Shown here: piece by piece, positions 40,852-48,993 of the stretch
How positions within the stretch are numbered: the stretch's first letter is position 1
Layout of the letters: each line of letters opens with the position of its first letter
Origin: DASRHK01 sp035650495
Lineage (GTDB): Bacteria; Pseudomonadota; Gammaproteobacteria; Nevskiales; Nevskiaceae
DNA: 54,989 nt
Direction of reading: 5' to 3'
Assembly (NCBI GenBank): GCA_035650495.1
Contig: DASRHK010000143.1
Span: 1-54,989, forward strand
The notes under the pieces: generated by a model
Database searches by the model: none
What the model saw: the letters and a program-made list of their open reading frames with translations, nothing else
Told to the model about the DNA's origin: nothing
Position numbers and translations under genes: made by a program

Positions 40852-43143
40852 TTATTTCTTCTTCTTGGCTTTCGCGACCTTCTTCTCGCAGCCTTGCAGC
40901 TGCTGCTTCAAGGTCGCGACCTCGGCTTCGAGCGCACCGATGCGCAAATCCTTCGGATTGATCATGAACGCGCCCTGCAATTGGTCGGACGGCATCTTGA
41001 TCCGCTGGCCCATCGTGGTCGCGTAGATTTCCTTCGGGTTGTCCCACGAGCCGAAATACATGAAGTGCGAAGGCGGCTCCGGCGTCACCCACTGCTTGCA
41101 GAACTTGTCGAACGGCTTGCCGCGCTTGATGCGCTGCTTTCGGTAGTCGTCACGCAGCTTCTTCGTCGCAGCTTCGTCGACGATCAGCGTCTTCTCGTCG
41201 TAGACGACTTTGTAAATGTCGCGCGCGTTCTCGTGCGACATCAGGTCTTCCTGCAGATCCTTCATCACGAGCTGCGGATCGCGCTCGAGCACGTCGCCGT
41301 AGCCGCCGCCCGAGCCCTGGCAGATCATGTAGATCTCGCCTTCGTTGCAGACCTCGAAGGTCATGCCCATGTCGTTGCTCGAATAGACGCCGCCCTTGAT
41401 CGGCCGCTTGTTCATGAGCTCGACGATGTCGAAGACCTCGACCGCCTTCGGGTTCTTCTTCAGCTCCTGGAAAATGTTGATGCCCTTGATCTTCATCAGC
41501 TGGTAGCTCGGGCATGAGTAGCCGCCGAACAGTCCCTGCGCGGAGGGGAATTTCGAGCCTTCGCATCCGGTCATGAATCCCCACAGGCCCGAGCCGCGCG
41601 CGGTGGCGATCTGCTCGTAGCCGAGACCCGCGCGGTACTTGCCCCAACCCACGCGATCCTTGGCGAGACGCTGCGCGCCGAGACGGATGATCGGCGTGTC
41701 TTCCTCGTTGATCTCGTGCTCGCCGGAGTCGCACATGAAGCCGAACACCGGCGAGACCGAGTGCTCGCCGTCGGCGTGCGAGCGAGCGCCCTGCCCGTTG
41801 CCGTTGATGTCGCCGCAGAAGTTGCCGGTGATGTCGCCGTGCTGCGTGAGGCCGCCGTAGATGAACGTCGCGGCCTGGTCGTACTGCGACGCGATGATCG
41901 CCGAGTAGCGATGCGGCACGCTGTAGTTGAGCTTGTTCATCGGGATCGTCCACACGACGCAAGCCTTGAACAAGGGCATCAGCGACATCGCCTGCGGCAT
42001 CTCGCCTTCGGCGTCCATGATCGAGTTGCGATCGGTGATGATCTCGATCGGCGACAGCACCGCCATCGTGTGCGGCAGGTCGGGCCAGATGTTCTGCAGC
42101 AAGCCAGTGCACAGCGCCGCCTTGAACGACGCGATGTTGGTGTTGACGCTGCGATTGAGGAACTGCGGCGCCGATCCGCGGAAGTCGAGCGTGAGCTTGT
42201 CGCCCTTCTTGATGATCGCGCACTGGATCTTCTGCATCGCGTTCTCGCGCAGCGACGAGTCCATGAACTGCAGCACGCGCGTGGTGCCGTCGGGCATCTC
42301 GCTGATGCGCCGGCGCATCTCTTTCTCGGTGTCTTCCAGATGCAGGCGCAGCGTGCCGACGACCGCGTCGACGCCGAACTGATCGAGGATCGCGATCATG
42401 CGCTCGCGCAGGCGCATCGCGGCGTGCAGCTTCACCTTCATGTCCTCGAGCTGCAGCTTCGGATCGCGCACCGAGTTCTGCAGGAAGGTGACGAGGTCGC
42501 GCTTCAACTGGAAGTTCTCGACGACCTTGAAGGGCGACATCTTGGTGCCTTCGTCGTACTTGCTCTCCGCCGCCGCCGGCATGCCGCCGGGCTCGCACGC
42601 GCCGTTCTCGCCTTCGTGCACGGTCGAGGAAACCCAGCACACCAGCTGTCCCTTGTAGAACAGCGGCAGCATCATCGACTGGTCGGTGTTGTGGATGCCG
42701 CCGTAGCGCGCGTCGTTGTGGATGAAGCCGTCGCCGTCGCGCACGCCGACGGTCGGGTCGTTCATCCAGTACTTCACGATGAAGCGGATCGGATAGAAGC
42801 AGCACGCGGCGAAGGCAATGATGCCGTGCGGCGCGATCATCGCGAGATCGCCTTGCGCGGTGTAGACGCCGGTGACGAGATCGCCCCACTTCGCGCCGGG
42901 CGCCGCGCCCATCTGGTTCACCATGGTGAACGCTTCGGAAAGCGCCGCGTTGATCAGGCCGCGCACGTGATGCACTTCGTGCGTGTCGAGCCCCTTGCTG
43001 ATCGCGGCTTCCTCAAGCGCCGAGCGCGGCGTCACGCTGTGGTTGCGCATGATCTCGGGATCAGGCCCGAGGAACAGCATGTTGTCGGCGAGGAATTTGT
43101 CGAGGAGCGCCTTGTCGTCTTTCGTGATCGTCGCGTCGTTCAT
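40852..43143 (-). CDS. Ketone carboxylase, HyuB-type subunit (acetone carboxylase alpha / acetophenone carboxylase-like)
   Basis: 763 residues, about 85 kDa, the size of acetone carboxylase alpha (about 776). It belongs to the hydantoinase B/oxoprolinase family; family motifs are visible at ARYGGIHNTDQSMMLPLFY (near 145, in part), GDKLTLDFRGSAPQFLNRSVN (in part) and the late GSGGGYGDVLERDP. This subunit holds the carboxylation site, probably metal-dependent. The end (about 735-763) is an unusual coiled coil with a Lys-rich tail (EKKVAKAKKKK). A 34-base hairpin lies in the 42-base gap before its start. Confidence 0.93.
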   Translation of the reverse strand: MNDATITKDDKALLDKFLADNMLFLGPDPEIMRNHSVTPRSALEEAAISKGLDTHEVHHVRGLINAALSEAFTMVNQMGAAPGAKWGDLVTGVYTAQGDLAMIAPHGIIAFAACCFYPIRFIVKYWMNDPTVGVRDGDGFIHNDARYGGIHNTDQSMMLPLFYKGQLVCWVSSTVHEGENGACEPGGMPAAAESKYDEGTKMSPFKVVENFQLKRDLVTFLQNSVRDPKLQLEDMKVKLHAAMRLRERMIAILDQFGVDAVVGTLRLHLEDTEKEMRRRISEMPDGTTRVLQFMDSSLRENAMQKIQCAIIKKGDKLTLDFRGSAPQFLNRSVNTNIASFKAALCTGLLQNIWPDLPHTMAVLSPIEIITDRNSIMDAEGEMPQAMSLMPLFKACVVWTIPMNKLNYSVPHRYSAIIASQYDQAATFIYGGLTQHGDITGNFCGDINGNGQGARSHADGEHSVSPVFGFMCDSGEHEINEEDTPIIRLGAQRLAKDRVGWGKYRAGLGYEQIATARGSGLWGFMTGCEGSKFPSAQGLFGGYSCPSYQLMKIKGINIFQELKKNPKAVEVFDIVELMNKRPIKGGVYSSNDMGMTFEVCNEGEIYMICQGSGGGYGDVLERDPQLVMKDLQEDLMSHENARDIYKVVYDEKTLIVDEAATKKLRDDYRKQRIKRGKPFDKFCKQWVTPEPPSHFMYFGSWDNPKEIYATTMGQRIKMPSDQLQGAFMINPKDLRIGALEAEVATLKQQLQGCEKKVAKAKKKK

Positions 43144-43154
43144 GTCGTTGGTCT

Positions 43155-43188
43155 CGTCATTCCCGCGCAGGCGGGAATCCAGTTTTCA
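43155..43188 (-). repeat. REP-like hairpin, copy 1, in the carboxylase operon
   Basis: A 34-base element with an 8-base stem (ATTCCCGC and GCGGGAAT on the plus strand) and a short loop. On the minus strand it begins TGAAAACTGGAT, and its first three bases are the stop codon of the 709-residue subunit gene. It lies in a 42-base gap. Identical to copy 2 apart from one compensated base pair. Confidence 0.8.
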
Positions 43189-45315
43189 ATTCTTCAGGAA
43201 CCACACCGCGCCTTGCGGCGCTGCGTGGAACGTCCAGCCCGGCTCGACGAGATACGTCGTCGCACGCGTGGTCACGATCGCGGGCCCTTCGATCTTCGTG
43301 CCCTCGGCGAGCGCTTCTTCGCCATGGATCGCGGTGGACAACGCCTTGTCGTGCCCGACGAAGTGGCAATCGCGACGGCCCTGCGGCTGCGGCGCCTCGC
43401 GCGACTTGCCGTTGAGCTTCAGCTTCGAGAACGCGACCTTCGGCTGCTCGACGTAGGAGCACACGCGCACGGTGTTGATGCGCACGCCGGTCTCCGGCGA
43501 CTGGCTGCCTTCGCCGAAGCGCGCGCCGTAGCTCTTGTGGAACTGATCCATCAGCGTGAGCACGTCGCGCTGCGAGGAGAGTCGATTCAATTCGGTTACC
43601 ACCGCGGTCTGCACGCGCTGGTTGCCGTAACGCATGTCGAGCTCGAGGCGGTATTTCACGTCCTTCGGATTCATGCCTTGCCGCAACAGATCCTCGCGGC
43701 CGCGGCGCTCCAGCTCCTCGACGATCTTGTTGAAGCTCGCGTAGTCGGAGAAGAACGCCTTCATCGCCGGATTGAACAGCACGGTCCAGGTGCTCATCTC
43801 GTGGATGTGCATCTGGTTCACGTTGCCGGCGCCGCACGCGGAGAAGGTCGACGAGAACGGCGGCGCGAGGATCTTCTCGACGCCGAGCGCGTTGGCGATG
43901 CCGCACGCATGGAGCGGACCGTTACCGCCATACGCGAGGATGGTGAAGTTCTTCGGCTCGTAGCCGCGCGTGCGCAGCTCGGTGGAGATGCCGTTCGCCA
44001 TGTTCGCGTCGACGTTGCGCTTGATCAGCTTCGCGGTGGCGATGAGATCCAGGTCGAGCTCGTCGCACAGATGCTCTTCGATCGCCTGCTTCGCGCGCTT
44101 GGGATTGAGCGGGATGCGGCCGTTCGCGTAGTTCTTCGGATCGAGGTAGCCGAGCACGAGGTCGGCATCGGTCACCGTCGGCTTCAGTCCGCCGCGGTCA
44201 TAGCACGCGGGGCCGGGATCGGAGCCTGCCGACTGCGGACCGATCTCCACCGAGTTGAACAGTCGGTCGAAGCGCGCGATCGAGCCGCCGCCCGCGCCGA
44301 GCGTGACCAGATGCACCATCGGGATCGACACGAGCCAGCGATCGATCACCGGATTGAAGTCGTAGTGACGCACGCCGCCCTGATCGACGATGCCGATGTC
44401 GAAGCTCGTGCCGCCCATGTCGGTCGCAACCACGTTGCCGAGCTCCGCCGACGCCGCGAGATGCTCGCTCGCAGCGACGCCCGACACCGGACCCGAATGC
44501 ACGGTCTGCAGCGCGTCGGTGGAGTTGAGCTGCGCCATCCCGCCGGAGTTGTGGCTCACCTGCATCGGCTTGGTGTAGCCGTTCGCGCGCAGGTTCACTT
44601 CGAGCGTGCCCAGACCGTGATACATGGTCTGGTGCAGGAACGCGTCCATGATCGTCGACGTGCCGCGCGCGTATTCGCCCTTGCGGCCCGCGACCTGGTG
44701 CGACAGCAGCATCGGGATCGCGCCGAGCAGGTGCGCGGGATATTCCTCGAGGAAGATCTCGCGCACGCGCAGCTCGTGCGTCGGATTCACGACGCTGTTG
44801 GTGAACATCACCACGAGCGCTTCGGCGCCGGCGTCGACCAGCTCGCGGATGCGCAGGCGCACGTCGTCCTCGTCGAGGTCCCAGAAGATGTTGCCGAGAT
44901 AGTCCACGCGCTCGCGCACTTCGCGGATCATCGGGATCGGCACGATCGGCTGCGGACGGTTCGCATTGGGGATGTCCATCTGCTCGATCTCGGCGAGCCC
45001 TTCGCCGTAGCCTCGCGCGCGCGACAGCGGGATCGTGCTCTTGAAGCCGGTCGTCACCAGCACGCCGATGCGCGGGCCCTTGCGCTCGATCAGCGCGTTG
45101 GTGCCGAGCGTCGTCGAATAGCGCACCGAATCGACTTGCGAGAGCAGATGCGGCACTTCGACCGAAAGCTGCGTGCACGCGTCGGCCAGCGCTTCGTTGA
45201 AGCCGAGCGCGAGGTTGTGATGCGTCGTGAGCGCCTTGCCTTCGATGTAGCGGCCGTCCCAGGCGACGAAGCAGTCGGTGAAGGTGCCGCCGATGTCGAC
45301 CGATACGCGTTTCAT
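43186..45315 (-). CDS. Ketone carboxylase, HyuA-type subunit (acetone carboxylase beta / acetophenone carboxylase-like)
   Basis: 709 residues, about 77 kDa, the length of acetone carboxylase beta (717). It is an ATP-binding subunit of the HyuA/oxoprolinase family: VDIGGTFTDCFVAWDG (6-21), YSTTLGTNALIERKGPRIGV (in part) and the second nucleotide motif DMGGTSFDIGIV (about 303-314). It would activate bicarbonate and/or the ketone enolate by phosphoryl transfer. The stop codon is supplied by a REP-like hairpin. GGGAG eight bases before ATG 45315 is the ribosome binding site, directly next to the second hairpin. Confidence 0.93.
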   Translation of the reverse strand: MKRVSVDIGGTFTDCFVAWDGRYIEGKALTTHHNLALGFNEALADACTQLSVEVPHLLSQVDSVRYSTTLGTNALIERKGPRIGVLVTTGFKSTIPLSRARGYGEGLAEIEQMDIPNANRPQPIVPIPMIREVRERVDYLGNIFWDLDEDDVRLRIRELVDAGAEALVVMFTNSVVNPTHELRVREIFLEEYPAHLLGAIPMLLSHQVAGRKGEYARGTSTIMDAFLHQTMYHGLGTLEVNLRANGYTKPMQVSHNSGGMAQLNSTDALQTVHSGPVSGVAASEHLAASAELGNVVATDMGGTSFDIGIVDQGGVRHYDFNPVIDRWLVSIPMVHLVTLGAGGGSIARFDRLFNSVEIGPQSAGSDPGPACYDRGGLKPTVTDADLVLGYLDPKNYANGRIPLNPKRAKQAIEEHLCDELDLDLIATAKLIKRNVDANMANGISTELRTRGYEPKNFTILAYGGNGPLHACGIANALGVEKILAPPFSSTFSACGAGNVNQMHIHEMSTWTVLFNPAMKAFFSDYASFNKIVEELERRGREDLLRQGMNPKDVKYRLELDMRYGNQRVQTAVVTELNRLSSQRDVLTLMDQFHKSYGARFGEGSQSPETGVRINTVRVCSYVEQPKVAFSKLKLNGKSREAPQPQGRRDCHFVGHDKALSTAIHGEEALAEGTKIEGPAIVTTRATTYLVEPGWTFHAAPQGAVWFLKN

Positions 45316-45326
45316 GAATCGACTCC

Positions 45327-45360
45327 CGTCATGCCCGCGCAGGCGGGCATCCAGTTTTCA
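45327..45360 (-). repeat. REP-like hairpin, copy 2, in the carboxylase operon
   Basis: A 34-base element nearly identical to copy 1 at 43155-43188; two positions differ and they pair with each other (T-A in copy 1, G-C in copy 2), keeping the stem ATGCCCGC/GCGGGCAT. Its first three bases on the minus strand are the TGA stop of the small subunit gene. It too fills a 42-base gap. Confidence 0.8.
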
Positions 45361-45789
45361 GTGCTTGTGCTGATGCTTCTCGTGCAGCGCACGTCCCTGC
45401 TTCACCTTCTCGAGCGCGAGATCGGGTCCGATCGCCGGCGTCTTCACTTCCTTGCGGTTCTTCCACTGCGCCTTCAGCGCATCGATGTCGAGCTCGATGT
45501 CGTGCAGCGGCGGATGGCCCGGCGGCAGGTACTCGGCCTCGAACATGGTTCCGCAGTTCGGGCAGTAGTACTCGAGGATCCGGCACCAGGTTGGATCGGG
45601 CGAATAGGTGCGCTCGTAGAGCTTGGTGTCGAGCAACGGCTTGTGGATCTCGCGCGGGTCGCGATCGTAGACGAGCAGGCCGCGCTTGTAGTTGTCGCGC
45701 GCGTTGCCCAGCACTTTCTCGCAGCGACGGCACTCCCACTTCTCGGAGTCGAGGTCGATGCGCAGGTACTCGGTGATCAACACTTTCAT
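45358..45789 (-). CDS. Ketone carboxylase small subunit (acetone carboxylase gamma-like, zinc-binding)
   Basis: 143 residues, about 16-17 kDa. Two Cys pairs, C20-x2-C23 and C76-x2-C79 (with C69 near), form a probable zinc site; acetone carboxylase gamma contains such a site. The opening TEYLRIDLDSEKWECRRC is typical of the family, and the His-rich end (HEKHQHKH) is unusual. Its ATG overlaps the previous stop (45786-45789), and its TGA comes from the REP-like hairpin. Confidence 0.9.
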   Translation of the reverse strand: MKVLITEYLRIDLDSEKWECRRCEKVLGNARDNYKRGLLVYDRDPREIHKPLLDTKLYERTYSPDPTWCRILEYYCPNCGTMFEAEYLPPGHPPLHDIELDIDALKAQWKNRKEVKTPAIGPDLALEKVKQGRALHEKHQHKH

Positions 45790-47732
45790 CGCGGCTCTCC
45801 CTTCGCACGCGTCAGCAGGATGTCGCCGGCGGGATTGATCTCGAACTTCCAACCCGCATCGAGGCGACAGGTGAAGAAACTTTCTTCGAGCACAGCGGGA
45901 CCCGATGCCGATGCGCCCGGCTTCTGATCCTCGACGCGATACAGCGGCGCGCCCTGACGTTTGCCCGATGCGATCGCCGGCGTCGTCTTGCCGCCGAACT
46001 TGCCCGCGAGGCTCGCGTGCGCGATCGGCTTCAGCGCTTCGAGCTTGAGCGACGCGCGCGCTTTCTTCGGCAGATCCTTGGGCAACTGCTCGCTCTTGAG
46101 CGCGATGACGTCGTCGCCGGACTGCACGCTCCACGCGAGCTTGCAGGACTTGAGATCGAAGCCTTCGGCGAACATGCCGCGCTTCGCGCGCTCGAGCAGC
46201 GTTGCCTTCGCCGCCTTCAATCCCGCAGCGTCGTTGGTCGGCAGCGGCGCTTCGTAGTGATGCGCGATGTCGGAGAAGCCGATGCCAAACGCCGAGAACA
46301 CCGCGGCGAGCCCGGGAATGATCACGCGCTCGATTCCGGCGGCCTCCGCGATCTTGCAGACGACGAACGGGCCCGCGCCGCCGAAGGCAGCGAGCGTCGT
46401 ATCGCGGGTGATCTTGTTGAATGACTTCAGCGTGTCGGCGACTTTCGCGACCCAGGCTTTCTCCATCGCGCGGGCCGCGTCTTCCACCGACAGCTTGAGC
46501 GGTCGTCCGACGTTGTCTTCGATCGCCGCACGCGCGCGCTCGACGTCGATCTTGAGCTCGCCGCCGAAGTAGCTTGCGGGATCGAGCAGGCCGAGCACGA
46601 GGAACGCGTCGGTGATCGTCGCTTCCTTGCCGCCGAGGCCGAAGCACGCGGGACCCGGTGCACCGCCGACCGATTCAGGACCAACCCTGATCTTGCCGTT
46701 TTCGACCTTGATGATCGACGAGCCGCCGACGCCATGGCTCTCGACGTTGCACAGCTCGAACGACGCGGTGACGCCTTCGACCCGACCGCGCCGGTCGGTG
46801 CGCACGACGCCGCTCTCGACCAGCGCGATGTCGGTGGTGGTGCCGCCGATGTCCATCGACAGCAGATTCTTGAAGCCATAGTGCGATGCGAGCGCTTTCG
46901 CGCCTTCGGCGCCGCCACGCGGGCCGGACGAATAGGTCTTCAGCGCGATCGTGCGTGCGATGCGCGCGGAATGGCCGTCGTTGCGGAAGATCAGCAGTGG
47001 GTTCTTGGTCTTGAACTCGCGCAGCTTGTGCTCGGCGTTGTAGAGGAAGCGCTCCATCGCCGGATGCAGGAACGCGTTGAACAGCGCGGTCCAGGCGCGA
47101 CGCGCGTCGTCGGCGTCTTCGACGACCTCGTGCGAATAGAGGATCGGCAGGGCACCGAGCATGTGCGGCGGGAATTTGCGCAGCAGCACCCGCTTGAGCG
47201 CGCGCTCGGCGTCGGCATCACCGCCGATCGCCAGCACGAGGCGGTTCGCGCCTTCGGAGGCCAGCCGCGTCACTGCGCGCGTGGCTTCGGCTTCGAGCGC
47301 GTCGCCACTTTTCTTGAGATCGAGCACGGCGACGCGATCGCCGACGAGCGACTTGAACAGTTCGGCGGAATGCGAATCCGACTGCATCGACTTCGCCGTG
47401 AGCGAGCCGCCGACGATCAGGCCGAGCCGCGGGCCCTTGCGCTCGACCAGCGCGTTGGTGCCCTGCGTCGTCGAGTAGCGGATGTAGTCGGTGGCGAGCA
47501 GCAGGCGCTGCACGTTCTCTTCGCCGTAGATCGTGCGCGACGCTTTCTTCAAGCCCTCGAACAGGCACTTCGACAGGTCGTAGGGCGTGGTGACCGTCTT
47601 GGTCCGCCAGATCTGCTTGCCGTTCAGCACGCAGAAGTCGGTGAGCGTGCCGCCGTTGTCGATGTTGATCAGCAGCCCTGCGCTTGCAGCGGCGGCTCCC
47701 GCTTCGCGCGGCTTGGGCGCGGCTTGTGGCAT
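45786..47732 (-). CDS. Second HyuA-type subunit (acetophenone carboxylase 70-kDa-like)
   Basis: 648 residues, about 70 kDa. After a low-complexity Ala/Pro-rich start, the first motif is INIDNGGTLTDFCVLNG (about 22-38), with Asn for the usual Gly in IGGT; the second is SMDIGGTTTDIALV, followed by GVGGSSII and GPACFGLGG. Acetone carboxylase has one HyuA subunit; acetophenone carboxylase has two different ones, so this gene points to an acetophenone carboxylase-like enzyme of about 70, 16, 77 and 85 kDa subunits. It is the first gene of the operon, with GAGGAG in front and a divergent SDR upstream. Confidence 0.9.
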   Translation of the reverse strand: MPQAAPKPREAGAAAASAGLLINIDNGGTLTDFCVLNGKQIWRTKTVTTPYDLSKCLFEGLKKASRTIYGEENVQRLLLATDYIRYSTTQGTNALVERKGPRLGLIVGGSLTAKSMQSDSHSAELFKSLVGDRVAVLDLKKSGDALEAEATRAVTRLASEGANRLVLAIGGDADAERALKRVLLRKFPPHMLGALPILYSHEVVEDADDARRAWTALFNAFLHPAMERFLYNAEHKLREFKTKNPLLIFRNDGHSARIARTIALKTYSSGPRGGAEGAKALASHYGFKNLLSMDIGGTTTDIALVESGVVRTDRRGRVEGVTASFELCNVESHGVGGSSIIKVENGKIRVGPESVGGAPGPACFGLGGKEATITDAFLVLGLLDPASYFGGELKIDVERARAAIEDNVGRPLKLSVEDAARAMEKAWVAKVADTLKSFNKITRDTTLAAFGGAGPFVVCKIAEAAGIERVIIPGLAAVFSAFGIGFSDIAHHYEAPLPTNDAAGLKAAKATLLERAKRGMFAEGFDLKSCKLAWSVQSGDDVIALKSEQLPKDLPKKARASLKLEALKPIAHASLAGKFGGKTTPAIASGKRQGAPLYRVEDQKPGASASGPAVLEESFFTCRLDAGWKFEINPAGDILLTRAKGEPR

Positions 47733-47795
47733 CGGGGTCTCCTCGTGTCGCGGATCGTTCTGAGGAGAACCTAATCCCGGTCCCGGGCCCGATCG

Positions 47796-47811
47796 CTACC
47801 CTGAAGGGTAG
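47796..47811. promoter_or_regulatory. Perfect dyad (CTACCCT-GA-AGGGTAG) in the divergent carboxylase/SDR promoter region
   Basis: Seven-base arms at 47796-47802 and 47805-47811 with a two-base spacer. It lies 64 bases before the carboxylase operon start and 37 before the SDR start. It is a good operator candidate for a two-fold symmetric regulator. A following TTTTT on the plus strand leaves a hairpin attenuator as an alternative. Its CCCTGAAGGG core matches the palindrome at 15905. Confidence 0.55.
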
Positions 47812-47834
47812 TTTTTGGAGCACGCAGCGGGTCC

Positions 47835-47840
47835 GATAAG
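47835..47840 (+). promoter_or_regulatory. Candidate -10 element GATAAG, 8 bases before the SDR start
   Basis: GATAAG is followed after eight bases by ATG 47849 with no Shine-Dalgarno sequence. TTTGGA at 47814-47819 is a possible -35, placing the dyad directly upstream of it. Confidence 0.3.
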
Positions 47841-47848
47841 CTGCTCGC

Positions 47849-48553
47849 ATGAGCAAGCAACCGGTCTGTGCGGTCGTCGGTGCGGGTCCCGGCAACGGTG
47901 CGGCCTTCGGCCGGCGCTTCGCTGCCGCCGGCTATCGCGTCGCGCTCCTGGCGCGCGATGCATCGAGCCTGGAGCAGATCGCGAAGGACGTCCCCGGCGC
48001 AGTCGCGATTCCGGTCGATGTCCGCGATGCCGCGTCGGTGCAAGCCGCGTTCTCGCACATGCGTGCCGAGCCCGGCGACCCCGACGTGCTGATCTACAAC
48101 GCCGGCGCCGGCAAGTTCGGCAACGTCGACCAGCTCGAGGCCGCAGACTTCGAATCGGCGTGGCGGACCAATGCGCTCGGCTGCTTCCTCGCCGTGAAGG
48201 AAGTGCTGCCGGCGATGCGGCGCCGCGGTGGCGGCAGCATCGTCGCGATCGGTGCCACCGCGTCGATCAAGGGCAGCGCCAATTTCGCGGGCTTCGCTTC
48301 CGCCAAGGCCGCGCTGCGCAGCCTCGCGCAATCGTTGGCGCGACAGCTCGGCCCGGAGAACATCCACGTCGCGCACGTGGTGATCGACGGCGTCATCGAT
48401 CTCGAGCGCACGCGCAGGATGCTCGCCGATCGCCCCGACGACTTCTTCCTGAAGCCCGACGACATCGCCACGTCGGTGTTCAACCTCGCGACGCAGCCGC
48501 GCTCCGCGTGGACCTTCGAGCTCGATCTGCGGCCGTTCGGCGAGAAGTGGTGA
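47849..48553 (+). CDS. Atypical SDR-family protein with Phe in place of the catalytic Tyr
   Basis: 234 residues. The nucleotide motif is GAGPGNG (11-17) and YNAG (83-86) replaces NNAG. At the catalytic position the Y-x3-K motif reads F149-A-S-A-K153, and the Ser position is not clear (GATAS, 135-139). Loss of the Tyr hydroxyl should remove classical SDR activity; related divergent SDRs are annotated as oxidoreductases without proof. It is divergent from the carboxylase operon across 116 bases and may share its regulator. Confidence 0.88.
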   Translation: MSKQPVCAVVGAGPGNGAAFGRRFAAAGYRVALLARDASSLEQIAKDVPGAVAIPVDVRDAASVQAAFSHMRAEPGDPDVLIYNAGAGKFGNVDQLEAADFESAWRTNALGCFLAVKEVLPAMRRRGGGSIVAIGATASIKGSANFAGFASAKAALRSLAQSLARQLGPENIHVAHVVIDGVIDLERTRRMLADRPDDFFLKPDDIATSVFNLATQPRSAWTFELDLRPFGEKW

Positions 48554-48562
48554 CGCGCTGGT

Positions 48563-48973
48563 TTACGCGGCGCGCAGCAGCTCCGGCTTCGCCGATGGCG
48601 ATTCCGCTCGGACCGGCTCGGCGAACGCGCCGAACACGACGCGCACGTTGTCGATGACGCCGACGATCTCCGACACGACGTGCTCGGGCACGCCGGCGCG
48701 CCTGGCCTGCGCGGCGGTCTCGTGGCGATCGGCGCCGGCGACGAGCGAGGCTGAGAGTTGGGCAACGGCGAGCAGACGTGGCGTCTGCGGAGAGATCATG
48801 CGCGGCATGCGCAGGCCTTCGATGGGAGGCAGGTGGCCGCAGACGACCGACTGCTCTGCCGCAGTGAGGTTGGAATCGCGCCCGAACAGGCCGGTGCTGC
48901 GGAAGTAGTTGGCCAGCGCCTGCTGCGAGACGCCCGTGGCTCCGAGGATGTTGCTCTGCGCGCTGTGGCTCAT
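48563..48973 (-). CDS. Hypothetical protein, weak resemblance to AhpD/carboxymuconolactone-decarboxylase-like helices
   Basis: 136 residues, mainly helical. It contains LTAAEQSVVCGHLPP (about 37-51), a central VAQLSASLVAGADRHETAAQARRAGVPEHVVSEIV run (shown in part) and VRVVFGAFAEPVRAE. The AhpD CxxC site is not present, so the resemblance is one of helix pattern only and the family is not established. It is divergent from a LysR gene, with two dyads between the starts (48994-49009 and 49071-49084), so LysR control is likely. Confidence 0.65.
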   Translation of the reverse strand: MSHSAQSNILGATGVSQQALANYFRSTGLFGRDSNLTAAEQSVVCGHLPPIEGLRMPRMISPQTPRLLAVAQLSASLVAGADRHETAAQARRAGVPEHVVSEIVGVIDNVRVVFGAFAEPVRAESPSAKPELLRAA

Positions 48974-48993
48974 GGCTCGATTCCCTGATCTCC

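Noticed and set aside
43157..43906. Frames ending in LKTGFPPARE or LKTGCPPARA across the hairpins as extended proteins
   Set aside because: These tails are the familiar translation of this REP-like element in another frame, not real protein ends.
41716..45927. A 1,403-codon open frame on the plus strand opposite the carboxylase genes
   Set aside because: It is antisense to four genes with clear family matches; its product is a His/Arg/Asp-rich sequence typical of antisense frames in high-GC DNA.
40852..47732. Naming the operon acxABC or apcABCD and assigning acetone or acetophenone as substrate
   Set aside because: The subunit set fits Apc best, but the substrate cannot be read from sequence and the fifth Apc subunit is not identified.
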